The position numbers and the translations under genes are program-made. The notes below the pieces were generated by a model. It worked only from the letters and a program-made list of their open reading frames with translations, was not told the origin of the DNA and ran no database searches. A stretch of DNA of 41,170 nt from Subdoligranulum sp. (lineage in GTDB: Bacteria; Bacillota; Clostridia; Oscillospirales; Ruminococcaceae): NCBI GenBank assembly GCA_014799685.1, contig JAAVHN010000026.1, positions 269,223-310,392 of the forward strand. Direction: 5' to 3'. This document shows, piece by piece, positions 8,435 through 16,168 of this stretch (position 1 is its first letter; each line of letters begins with the position of its first letter).

Positions 8435-8769
8435 TGTTCTCTTCTCCGTTTCTTCCGCTTTTTTCAGGAATCTTTGAATCGATCAGCGGGTCAAATGTAC
8501 CGCCAAAATGCGCCCGGGGATTTGTTCAGAGGTTCCTATGCGTTTCCTCTCTCAGCATACGGCATTCCGCACAAAATATCAAGCCGAAGAATCCACAAAA
8601 AAGCGGGCTTTTTCTTGTGACATCTTACTGTATAGATCCCGTGTGCACACTGTATGCAACCGCATGGCGGCAAACAATCCCTCCCTGCGCATCGCTTCTG
8701 GTGAAAACGGCCGGAAAGATCGCCATTTGGGAAAAGCGCCGTCGAAACGCCAACCGGGCATCCGCCGTG
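8435..8769. other. Intergenic stretch between hydrolase and DegV genes
   Basis: No coding frame is supported. It holds the inverted repeat at 8466-8537. I see no clear promoter, although one must serve the hydrolase gene. Confidence 0.5.
8466..8537. repeat. Small inverted-repeat element with ends like the 38007-38350 palindrome
   Basis: The arms 8466-8490 and 8513-8537 are 25-base imperfect inverted repeats, 18 of 25 matching. Three of the mismatches would be G-U pairs in RNA. Read on the minus strand the outer end begins AGGAACCTCTGAACAAATC. Its 12-base word GGAACCTCTGAA is identical to the end of the large palindrome at 38350. Confidence 0.6.
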
Positions 8770-9657
8770 TCAATCCTTGCGCTCCTCACCCCAGAAAAAC
8801 AGCGCGACAGTTCCCGGGCCGGTATGGCTGCCGATGGTGGTACCGATGCTGTTGATGAGCACCTTGCCGTCGAGCTTTGGGAATTTGGCCTCTACCAAAT
8901 CGGCCACGGCGCGGGCATCTGCCTCGCAGGCAGAATTGGAGATAAAGCATTTGCCGCTGTACTCCGTTCCGTTTTCGGCATACTGCTCCATGCGCGCTAC
9001 GATCTCTTTGATCACGGCATTTTTGCCGCGCAGCTTGGAGCGCGGGATCAGCTTTCCCTGATAATCTACGTTCAGCAGCGGGCAGATATTCAGTACCGTA
9101 CCAAACCAGCCGGACACCTTGGAAACGCGTCCGCCCTTGATATAGAAGGTGAGGTCGGTGGAAAAGAACCAGTGCTGTGCCCGCAGACGGTTTTCCAGCG
9201 CCCAGTCGCGCACCGCATCAATGCTTTGCCCCGCGTCGCGCAGATCCGCCAGCTTGTCCATCAAAAGGCCGTAGCCGGAGGAAGCGCCCAGTGAATCGAC
9301 AATGTAGATCTTTCGATCCGGGTATTTTTCCTGCAGCTCCTCCCTTGCGATATTCGCGGAATTGCAGGAGCCGGAAATGCCGGACGAAAGCGTCACATGC
9401 AGGATATCCTTCCCCTGCTCCAAAAATTCGGTAAAGTACGCGATATATTCTTCTGCATTCACCTGGGAGGTCTGTGTTTCGGCGCCGTCCGCCATCGCCT
9501 GATAAAACCGGCCGAACGGGATAGATTTTCCCAAATCGTCCGCATAGGCCTTGCCATCCAAGGTGTAATGAAAACAAATATAATGAATATCCCTGCGTTC
9601 AAAATGCCCGGCCGAAAGATCCGCTGTAGAACAGCAGCTTAACACAAATTCATTCAT
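8770..9657 (-). CDS. DegV family fatty-acid-binding protein
   Basis: 295 residues. DegV/FakB proteins bind a fatty acid and present it to the kinase FakA for entry into phospholipid synthesis. Family features: STADLS near the N terminus, TSQVNAEEY in the place of the usual T(S)QPS segment, LSSGISGSCNSA, DSLGASSGYGLL and, near the C terminus, SIGTTIGSHTGPGTVALFFWG. I start at the ATG at 9657, where GAGGGGGA gives a good ribosome site. FakA is not in the window. Confidence 0.9.
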   Translation of the reverse strand: MNEFVLSCCSTADLSAGHFERRDIHYICFHYTLDGKAYADDLGKSIPFGRFYQAMADGAETQTSQVNAEEYIAYFTEFLEQGKDILHVTLSSGISGSCNSANIAREELQEKYPDRKIYIVDSLGASSGYGLLMDKLADLRDAGQSIDAVRDWALENRLRAQHWFFSTDLTFYIKGGRVSKVSGWFGTVLNICPLLNVDYQGKLIPRSKLRGKNAVIKEIVARMEQYAENGTEYSGKCFISNSACEADARAVADLVEAKFPKLDGKVLINSIGTTIGSHTGPGTVALFFWGEERKD

Positions 9658-9856
9658 AGCAACATCCCCCTCGTTTTGATATTTCTGCGGGAATTCGCCC
9701 GCATTTTCGTTTTTCATGCTGAAAATCCCCCGGACAGAACGGCGTCCCCCAAAAGCGCCTCACGCCGGGATAGTAGGATATAGAATACCATATTTTTCCG
9801 AAAAACGCAAATCGAATGCTGGGATTTTTTGCGATTTTTGCGATGACTTTTTCAGA

Positions 9857-9885
9857 TTGAATTCTTTTCTCCATCATGGTATACT
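9857..9885 (+). promoter_or_regulatory. Extended -10 promoter of the TauE/SafE gene
   Basis: TTGAAT (9857-9862), 17 bases, then TATACT (9880-9885) preceded by TGG, an extended -10. A GATCCG/CGGATC hairpin (9904-9920) follows, just before the AGGGAG ribosome site. Confidence 0.75.
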
Positions 9886-9934
9886 GAGAATATCTTATAT
9901 TTCGATCCGTTTTTCGGATCAGGGAGTGACTGCG

Positions 9935-10723
9935 ATGATTTTGTTGATTTGCTGTTTGATCACTTTCTGCGCCTGCCTGCTGGGAACCATCTGCGGAATG
10001 GGCGGCGGCATTATCATCAAGCCGGTGCTGGACGCGATCGGCGTGATGTCCGTCTCCACCATCTCGTTCCTCTCCGGCTGCACGGTCATTGCGATGTCCT
10101 GCTGGAGCGTGGGAAAAGCGTTTGCAAAAAAAGAATCGGTGATCGATCTGCACACCACGCCGTTTTTGGGCATCGGCGCGGCTGTGGGCGGGCTGCTGGG
10201 CAAACAGATCTTCAACATGGTCGCCTCCCTGTTTGCCGATCAGAACACCGCGGGCGGCGTACAGGCCTGTCTGCTGCTGGCCGCCACACTGGCTACGCTG
10301 ATTTATACGGTTAAAAAAGACCGTATCACATCAAAGCAGATCTCCTCCCCCGCCGTCGCAGTGATCATCGGCCTGATGCTGGGCATGCTCGGCACCTTTT
10401 TGGGAATCGGCGGCGGCCCGTTTAACGTGGCAGCGCTGTGTTTTTTCTTCTCCATGCCCACAAAGCGTGCCGCACAGAACAGTCTGTTTATCATCATGTT
10501 CAGCCAGATCGCGAGTACGCTGAAGGTCGTGTTTTTTGACGGCCTTCCCGTGTTTGACCCCGTGATCCTGATCGGCATGATGCTGCTCGGCGTGGTGGGC
10601 AGCGAGATCGGCCGGCGCGTCAACAAGCGCATCGATAACCGGCAGGCGACATTCTGCCTGGAGGGCGCGATGGTTTTGATTATCTGTATCAACATTTACA
10701 ATATCGTCAAGTTTTTTGGATAA
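9935..10723 (+). CDS. TauE/SafE family sulfite/organosulfonate exporter-type permease
   Basis: 262 residues with about eight membrane helices in two homologous halves. Each half carries the glycine signature of the family: GTICGMGGGIIIKPVLD near the N terminus and MLGTFLGIGGGPFNVAAL in the second half. TauE/SafE permeases move sulfite, sulfoacetate or related anions across the membrane. Start ATG 9935 with AGGGAG upstream; frame extending back to 9716 lies over the promoter. The siroheme reductase fusion follows 249 bases later on the same strand, which fits a sulfur-oxyanion role, though that is inference from context. Confidence 0.87.
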   Translation: MILLICCLITFCACLLGTICGMGGGIIIKPVLDAIGVMSVSTISFLSGCTVIAMSCWSVGKAFAKKESVIDLHTTPFLGIGAAVGGLLGKQIFNMVASLFADQNTAGGVQACLLLAATLATLIYTVKKDRITSKQISSPAVAVIIGLMLGMLGTFLGIGGGPFNVAALCFFFSMPTKRAAQNSLFIIMFSQIASTLKVVFFDGLPVFDPVILIGMMLLGVVGSEIGRRVNKRIDNRQATFCLEGAMVLIICINIYNIVKFFG

Positions 10724-10728
10724 AAAGT

Positions 10729-10842
10729 CCCCGGCATTGGGCGCAAATCCGATGATCGCCATTTTGGCGCAGAAGTTCAATGCTCCACGTTTGGAACCCA
10801 AATGCGGGTCGGATTTCGTGTCCGTTTTTCCCGCATTGGGCA
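10729..10842. repeat. Interdigitated inverted repeats between TauE/SafE and reductase genes
   Basis: The motif CCCGCATTGGG occurs as a variant at 10730-10741 (CCCGGCATTGGG), inverted at 10797-10808 (CCCAAATGCGGG) and again at 10831-10841. The middle copy can pair with either neighbour. A second inverted pair, AAATCCGA (10745-10752) and TCGGATTT (10809-10816), overlaps this choice. Confidence 0.5.
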
Positions 10843-10972
10843 CCGGTTCTGCAGCCGCCGTTTTTGATCCGGTATCCATTGCTCCCCCACTTTTACTGCC
10901 GTGAACCTTGTAAGCGCCATTTATAAAATAAAACGAAACAAACAAAATAATAAAAACAAAGGAGCGACAACA

Positions 10973-12331
10973 ATGCTGAAAGAAAAAGCCGCCTATTATT
11001 ACGGAGAACTGGGCAAAAACTGTGCGGAGGGGCTTTTGCTGGCCGCAAACGACGTGTATGATTTGAATTTGACGGAGAACGAGATCCAGCTGTTTGCCGG
11101 TTTTGGCGGCGGCATGGGCTGCGGCAGCACCTGCGGCAGCCTGTCGGGCGCCATCGGGATCCTGAGCAAGCTGTACGGGACACGGGAGGATTTCCGCGAT
11201 CTGTGCGGGAAATTTGTCGATGCGTTCCGGGATGAGCTCGGCTGTGATACCATCGACTGCGCGCCCCTTGCCGCCAAATACAAAAACGCGGAAACACGCT
11301 GCACCACCGCCGTGGTGCTCACCGCGCAGGCGCTGGAGAAGTTCATCGATAAGCTCGAAGGCAGGCAGGCTGCTCCCGCCCCGGCAGAGGGCTGCACGCT
11401 CTCGCCCGAGGATATCAAGCGCGTAAAGGGCATGGGCTTTTTGCAGCACAAGGGCACGAACAAATTCAACGGCCGCATCATCACGCGCAACGGGCGCATT
11501 ACCACGGAGGAGGCAGAGGCCATCAATGAGGCGGCCCGCCTGTACGGCGACGGCCACATGATGTTCACCACCCGTCTGACGGTGGAGGTCTCCGGCATCG
11601 ATTACAACGATATCGACGCATTCCGCGCCTGCGTCGGCAAGGCGGGGCTCGAAACCGGCGGCACGGGCAGCAAGGTGCGGCCTGTCGTTTCCTGCAAGGG
11701 CACTACCTGCCAATATGGTCTGTACGATACATACGCGCTCAGCGAGGAGATCCACGAGCGCTTCTACAAGGGCTACCGCAGCGTCACGCTGCCGCACAAG
11801 TTCAAAATTGCGCTGGGCGGCTGCCCGAACAACTGTGTGAAGCCCGATCTGAACGATCTGGGCATCATCGGCGCGCGTGCGCCCGGCTATAACGATGAAA
11901 AATGCCGCGGCTGCAGGAAGTGCCAGATCGAGACCGCCTGCCCCGTCCACGCGGCCACGCTGAAGGACGGCAAGCTGAAGATTGACCCGGCGCTTTGCAA
12001 CAACTGCGGCCGGTGCATCGCAAAATGCCCGTTCCACTGCGCAGACGACGGCGTTTACGGCTGGAAAGTCTATGTGGGCGGACGCTGGGGCAAGCGGGTA
12101 GCGCACGGCCGTATGCTGCAGAAGCTCTTTACAGATAAACAGGAGGTGCTGGATGTGGTGGAAAAGGCCATCCTGCTGTTCCGCGATCAGGGACTTTCGG
12201 GTGAGCGCTTTGCCGACACCATCGAACGCATCGGCTTTGAAAAGGCACAGGATCTGCTGCTGGGCAATGCGCTGCTGGAGCGCAAAAGCGAGATCCTTGG
12301 CGTGAATGTCGTGGGCGGCGCAAGCTGCTGA
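10973..12331 (+). CDS. C_GCAxxG_C_C domain fused to siroheme nitrite/sulfite reductase with two 4Fe-4S clusters
   Basis: 452 residues in three parts. Residues 1-130 match the C_GCAxxG_C_C redox family: NCAEG at 16-20 and GFGGGMGCGSTCGSLSGA at 43-60, with further cysteines at 78, 91 and 96. Residues 145-300 are a nitrite/sulfite reductase unit with the siroheme-4Fe4S ligands C241, C246, C284 and C288 (SCKGTTC, GGCPNNC). Residues 305-360 carry two ferredoxin 4Fe-4S motifs (C311, 314, 317, 323 and C342, 345, 348, 352). The likely reaction is reduction of sulfite or nitrite, or a related electron-transfer task; the substrate cannot be read off. Start ATG 10973 with AAAGGAG upstream. There are no membrane segments. 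Confidence 0.85.
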   Translation: MLKEKAAYYYGELGKNCAEGLLLAANDVYDLNLTENEIQLFAGFGGGMGCGSTCGSLSGAIGILSKLYGTREDFRDLCGKFVDAFRDELGCDTIDCAPLAAKYKNAETRCTTAVVLTAQALEKFIDKLEGRQAAPAPAEGCTLSPEDIKRVKGMGFLQHKGTNKFNGRIITRNGRITTEEAEAINEAARLYGDGHMMFTTRLTVEVSGIDYNDIDAFRACVGKAGLETGGTGSKVRPVVSCKGTTCQYGLYDTYALSEEIHERFYKGYRSVTLPHKFKIALGGCPNNCVKPDLNDLGIIGARAPGYNDEKCRGCRKCQIETACPVHAATLKDGKLKIDPALCNNCGRCIAKCPFHCADDGVYGWKVYVGGRWGKRVAHGRMLQKLFTDKQEVLDVVEKAILLFRDQGLSGERFADTIERIGFEKAQDLLLGNALLERKSEILGVNVVGGASC

Positions 12332-12476
12332 GACCGTCTCATCAAATACAAAATCTCAATTTGGCTTTATATTGCTGCCATAAAAATTTTCGGCGGCCGC
12401 ACCGGCGTTTTTGCCGGATGCGTTCCGTGCAGGCGGCATAAAATCAAATCGAAATTTGAAAGACAAACAAAGAACA

Positions 12477-12510
12477 GGGGCATGGCTTTCGATCCATGCC
12501 CCCATTTTTT
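12477..12510 (+). terminator. Intrinsic terminator after the reductase gene
   Basis: Nine-base stem GGGGCATGG (12477-12485) / CCATGCCCC (12494-12502), an eight-base loop, then T6 (12505-12510). It lies between the convergent reductase and M56-M23 genes. Confidence 0.88.
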
Positions 12511-12553
12511 CCGAAAATGCCGCGTTTCTGTGCGCTTCCCTGTCCAAAACCGG

Positions 12554-14725
12554 TCAGCTTTCCTTTATCCAGAGCGGGAATGTATTTGTGATCAAATAAG
12601 GTTCTCCCCCGGCTTTGTTTTGAAAGCTTGCCCAGACCGTAACCTCGGACGCTGTCTGCGCCGAATTGCTGTTGATCACGTCGACCCAGACATCTGAAAC
12701 CAGCTCCGCATCCGTTAAATCGGAATATCCGTATTCCGATACGTCGCACACACTGATGATGCCCTTATATTCGCAAAGCGTGAATGTCACATATGCTATG
12801 CCCTTGAGCTCATTCATTGCCGTCGCGGGCTTCCTGAACGTAATTTCCCGATATTGCGCCTCCTGTTCAAACTGCTCCCGCTCCGCATCCGACGGCTCAT
12901 GTCCCAACATCTGCGCCGCAGCGTCATAAGAGGCCATGGGGGTACTGTAATCCTTCATATTGCGGAAACTGACCGTCGCATTCTCGATGGGCGAAGGAGC
13001 GGAAACCTCTCTTCCGGGCATGATTACAGAGATGGGATTGATCAGTGTTTCATCCTGGATCAGCTCCAGATGGCAGTGATTTCCCGAAGAATATCCGGTA
13101 TTTCCAACGCGGGCGACCGGCTGCCCCGCCGTCACGAAATCCCCGGCAGACACAAGCAACTCGCTGCAATGCGCGTAACGCGATGTCATTCCGTCGCCGT
13201 GGTCAATATCCACATAGTTGCCGTAGGACATATGATATTCCGCTATGGTGACGGTTCCCGCCTTCACCGCAAGGATCTCCTCATTTTCCGGCGCGGCGAT
13301 ATCCATCCCGCGATGACCGCCATTTGCAAACGTATTTGCAATATAGTACATATCCGGCACCGGCCAGACCCATTCGGCTGTCGATTCATCCGGTTCGTCC
13401 TGCTCGTTGCCGGATAGCGGCTGCGTCTGCACGTTATTTTCCGGCGACTGTACAGGAGCTTCTTCCGGAAGGGAATCGCCGTCCTGTGATTGATCCATTC
13501 CCGCTGCATCGTTTGCCAGGGATGCCGGAAGCTGCGATGCCATGCTGTCCGCCGCCTGCCCCGCCGCACATGCCGTCAGCCCGGCCGCGCTGAATATCAG
13601 TGCCGCGCACAACATTATGGAAACAATGCGTTTGCACAGCCGCGGCTTCGGCGCGAGCACCGCCTCGATCCGTTTGCGTAAAATGGCTGCCGGGCGGGCA
13701 AACGCGCTCACACATTGAGGCACCCGGCCCCGGTCTGCGGCGTCGAGCAGTGCCGCACAGTAGCCCTGCCGCTGCCGGCTGTCCAATGCGGCGGCCACCG
13801 TGCGGTCACAGTCGAATTCGCAGGATTCGTTCATCAAGCGCGGCAGCAGCCATGCCGCCGGGTCGAACCAATGCACGGCGCAGACCAGCTGTGCCGCAAG
13901 CTTCCAGAAAAGATGGCCCTTGCGCAGGTGAACGCATTCATGCTGCAGCGCGTAGTCCAGCGAGGCGTCTGCCGGAATGCCGGCCGGAAGATAGATGCAG
14001 GGGCGCAGGATCCCCATGGCCAGCGGAGACGCGATTGCATCGGAACAACGCAGCTCCGGTATCCGCGCCGCGCCGCATCTTTGCTGCGCTGCCCGCAGCG
14101 CAGAGCGCAGGCTGTTGAGCATCGCGGCATCCGTCACCGTGCGGCTCGAGCGTTTCAGCCGGACAGCGAACCGCAAATAGGAAATGGCATTGCAGAAAAG
14201 CGCCAATACCATTCCCGCCGCCCAGAGGATTGGCAGCACACGCAGGAAAAAGTTTTTTTCCATCATTACGGATAGAACTTTCAGGGCAGGCGTCCGCCCT
14301 GCTGTGTTTGCCGTACCCGCGCCTGCGTTTGCAGAAGATGTATCGCCGGAAAATGCATCCGCAGTAACAGAAGAAGGATCCGTGGCCGCAGAAGACAAAG
14401 ACCCTTGTGCGGAAAACGCGTCCGCGTCCGCAGAGGACGGGAATCCGTCTGTCAAAAACGGAAATGCGTTTGGCGCAGCAGTACCGGACAGCGGCACATT
14501 TTGCGCCGGCAGCGGTGCGAACAGCGGCATTTCCGCAGACGGAAGCCTTGGAATAAAAAGATGTACCGGGATCACGAACAGGCAAAGCACCGCAATCACC
14601 GCGCCTGCAGGCCACTGCATTCGTCCTATCCGGTGCAGCAGCGGCCGCATGATCCAGAGCAGCACCGCCGCACAGGCGCCGGTCGCACTCACCGGCAGCA
14701 GGATCGTCCAAAAAAAGCGCATCAT
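12554..14725 (-). CDS. M56 (BlaR1-type) membrane metallopeptidase fused to M23 (LytM) domain
   Basis: 723 residues. Two N-terminal helices (about 7-26 and 40-58) lead to a Ser/Ala-rich linker (80-145), a third helix (162-185) and the M56 peptidase with HECVH at 262-266 and the downstream NESCEFDCD (299-307). A fourth helix at 367-390 ends in a lipobox-like LTAC. Outside this lies an acidic linker and an M23 domain with H471, D475, H519 and HCHLEL (550-555), then about 140 residues of unrecognised C-terminal domain. BlaR1-type peptidases sense the envelope and cleave a BlaI repressor; M23 domains bind or cut peptidoglycan. The start overlaps the blaI stop by four bases (ATGA), so the two are translationally coupled. 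Confidence 0.88.
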   Translation of the reverse strand: MMRFFWTILLPVSATGACAAVLLWIMRPLLHRIGRMQWPAGAVIAVLCLFVIPVHLFIPRLPSAEMPLFAPLPAQNVPLSGTAAPNAFPFLTDGFPSSADADAFSAQGSLSSAATDPSSVTADAFSGDTSSANAGAGTANTAGRTPALKVLSVMMEKNFFLRVLPILWAAGMVLALFCNAISYLRFAVRLKRSSRTVTDAAMLNSLRSALRAAQQRCGAARIPELRCSDAIASPLAMGILRPCIYLPAGIPADASLDYALQHECVHLRKGHLFWKLAAQLVCAVHWFDPAAWLLPRLMNESCEFDCDRTVAAALDSRQRQGYCAALLDAADRGRVPQCVSAFARPAAILRKRIEAVLAPKPRLCKRIVSIMLCAALIFSAAGLTACAAGQAADSMASQLPASLANDAAGMDQSQDGDSLPEEAPVQSPENNVQTQPLSGNEQDEPDESTAEWVWPVPDMYYIANTFANGGHRGMDIAAPENEEILAVKAGTVTIAEYHMSYGNYVDIDHGDGMTSRYAHCSELLVSAGDFVTAGQPVARVGNTGYSSGNHCHLELIQDETLINPISVIMPGREVSAPSPIENATVSFRNMKDYSTPMASYDAAAQMLGHEPSDAEREQFEQEAQYREITFRKPATAMNELKGIAYVTFTLCEYKGIISVCDVSEYGYSDLTDAELVSDVWVDVINSNSAQTASEVTVWASFQNKAGGEPYLITNTFPLWIKES

Positions 14726-15090
14726 ATTTCTTCCCTCTCTTTCAGCCAGGCACGCAGGCCGGAAAGCTCCTCGTCAGAGATACCGTTTCCGTCCGCCATG
14801 CAGGCGACCAGATTCTGCACACTGCCATTGTAGAGACGCGCCAAAAATTCGCGCGTCTCCTCGTTTTTATACGCCTCTCGCGTCATGGCGGCTGTGTAGC
14901 TGCGCATCTTGCCCTGCTTTTCGGTTGCAAGCAGCCCCTTTTCCACCATGCGCGAAAGGAATGTAAGCACCGTGGGCGCTTTCCAGCCGTGCTGCACCCC
15001 CAGTGTCTGCAAAACATCGGCGCTGGAAACAGGCCGGCCCATCTCCCACACGCATTCCATAATTTCATATTCGGCAGAGGAAAGCTTCAA
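14722..15090 (-). CDS. blaI: BlaI/MecI/CopY family repressor
   Basis: 122 residues, the usual length. The winged helix runs from KLSSAEYEIMECVWEMGRPV through TVLTFLSRMVEKGLL, typical of BlaI/MecI, followed by the C-terminal dimerisation helices. I start at TTG 15090, which has AAAAGGGGG eight bases upstream and matches the family N terminus; the open frame goes on upstream only with low-complexity residues. It is cotranscribed and translationally coupled with the M56-M23 gene, the classic BlaI-BlaR1 order. It probably represses its own operon through the TACA/TGTA dyads at 15251-15319. Confidence 0.9.
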   Translation of the reverse strand: MKLSSAEYEIMECVWEMGRPVSSADVLQTLGVQHGWKAPTVLTFLSRMVEKGLLATEKQGKMRSYTAAMTREAYKNEETREFLARLYNGSVQNLVACMADGNGISDEELSGLRAWLKEREEI

Positions 15091-15250
15091 TGGTATTGCC
15101 CCCTTTTTTCCTGATCTCCATTCGCTCTCTCCCCCGCTCCGTTCGGTTTCCGGTTCGGCACCGCCGCCGCAAGAGTCTCTGCTGCAAACCGGCGATTTCT
15201 TTCGCCCGCAGTCCGCCGGCAAGATAGCATCAAGTGGAGATCCTATTTTC

Positions 15251-15319
15251 TACAACATGTCGTTAATGATAGAATACCCGATTGCCGCATGGATGTCAAG
15301 TACTTTTCTACAATTTGTA
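15251..15319 (-). promoter_or_regulatory. blaI promoter flanked by BlaI-type operators
   Basis: On the minus strand: TTGACA (15299-15294), 17 bases, TATTCT (15276-15271). A perfect dyad TACAATTTGTA lies just upstream of the -35 box (15309-15319). A second, less perfect TACAACATGT (15251-15260) lies near the predicted start of transcription. TACA/TGTA dyads are the known recognition pattern of BlaI/MecI, so autoregulation is likely. Confidence 0.75.
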
Positions 15320-15330
15320 AAAAATAAATG

Positions 15331-15421
15331 TCTCCCGCACACTGTCAGAAAAAGCCGCCTTCGCATAGAATGGCATGTGTACACAATACAGCCTGCCATA
15401 TGGCCCGGCCTGTGCGGGAGA
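15331..15421. repeat. Nested inverted repeat (foldable 91-base element)
   Basis: Perfect 11-base arms TCTCCCGCACA (15331-15341) and TGTGCGGGAGA (15411-15421). Inside is a second pair ATGGCA/TGCCAT (about 15370-15400), and the palindrome TGTGTACACA sits in its loop. Confidence 0.55.
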
Positions 15422-15448
15422 TCGCCCGCGCGCCCAAAAAATGAAACA

Positions 15449-15497
15449 GAAGCCCTGCCACAGTCCCCCGCGCGGCAAAGCTGTTTTGCGGGGCTTC
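15449..15497 (+). promoter_or_regulatory. Hairpin ending at the ribosome site of the His/Cys-rich protein gene
   Basis: GAAGCCC (15449-15455) pairs with GGGCTTC (15491-15497), two bases before the GAGGAGG site. An alternative stem CCCCGC (15466-15471) / GCGGGG (15488-15493) uses part of the same 3' arm, so the two exclude each other. Confidence 0.4.
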
Positions 15498-15511
15498 TGA
15501 GGAGGCATTCT

Positions 15512-16114
15512 ATGCAGACCATTGATTTAGGCACTATCTCCATCGGCTCGGAGGACATCGGCACAGCACTCCCGAACCCGACCCCCTGCCCCAACTGCGC
15601 GGCGAAGCGCGCCCTGGCCGCACAGGAAATCGTGCAGGAAAAGGTGACCGTGGAATCCGTTCCGTCCGCAGCCAACACGACCGGCTCTGAGCATCATCCG
15701 GAGCACCATCCCGATCATCATCCCTGCCCCGGAACGGGCGACATCTACTTTGAAGGATGCGAGGATTACAAGCACCACCGCATGGGCGACACCCCCATTG
15801 ACGGGCAGGGCCGCATCCTCGATTTGACGCTGCGGCTCGTCAATGTCTGTCCCGGAAAGCGCGTTGCTGTCGGCGTCACAGTGAGCGAAGTGGATTCGCA
15901 TGGGAACGAATCCCCGTGCGGAATGAAAACGTTCACCGTTCCCGCGCACCGTCACAGCTGCTGTTCGGATGTTCCGGTGGAAACAATCCGCTTTATCCTG
16001 CCGGAGGATTCCAGCAGGGGCGGCTCCGGCGGCACATGCGGCGGCCGCCGCCACTATGTGGCAAGGGTCAGCGCACAGTACATTGATTCAGGCTGCGCCA
16101 TGGCGTCGCTGTAA
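15512..16114 (+). CDS. Uncharacterised His/Cys-rich protein
   Basis: 200 residues; I do not recognise a named family. There is no signal peptide or membrane helix. A CPNC pair (C26, C29) near the N terminus is followed by a histidine cluster HHPEHHPDHH (61-70) with C72. A beta-rich domain (about 100-195) contains LRLVNVCPGKRVAVGVTVSE and TFTVPAHRHSCCSD, plus a total of about a dozen cysteines. The pattern suggests metal binding or a disulfide-linked structural role (for example a surface or spore-coat-like layer), but that is inference. Start ATG 15512 with GAGGAGG upstream. The four-helix protein gene follows 54 bases later and is probably cotranscribed. Confidence 0.8.
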   Translation: MQTIDLGTISIGSEDIGTALPNPTPCPNCAAKRALAAQEIVQEKVTVESVPSAANTTGSEHHPEHHPDHHPCPGTGDIYFEGCEDYKHHRMGDTPIDGQGRILDLTLRLVNVCPGKRVAVGVTVSEVDSHGNESPCGMKTFTVPAHRHSCCSDVPVETIRFILPEDSSRGGSGGTCGGRRHYVARVSAQYIDSGCAMASL

Positions 16115-16168
16115 ACGCACCTGCGTATACACGCCGGCTTCACCCGCTTTTCATAAGGAGTTATTTGT

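Larger units (their letters stand above)
15091..15511. other. Divergent control region between blaI and the His/Cys-rich protein gene
   Basis: Roughly 420 bases without a gene. The left part holds the blaI promoter and its dyads (15251-15319). The right part holds two foldable segments (15331-15421 and 15449-15497) in front of the gene at 15512. No clear promoter for that gene was found. Confidence 0.6.

Noticed and set aside
10331-12106. Long open frame on the minus strand (591 codons)
   Set aside because: It lies opposite the permease and reductase genes, which have clear families and ribosome sites; its product is low-complexity Ala/His/Asp-rich shadow sequence.
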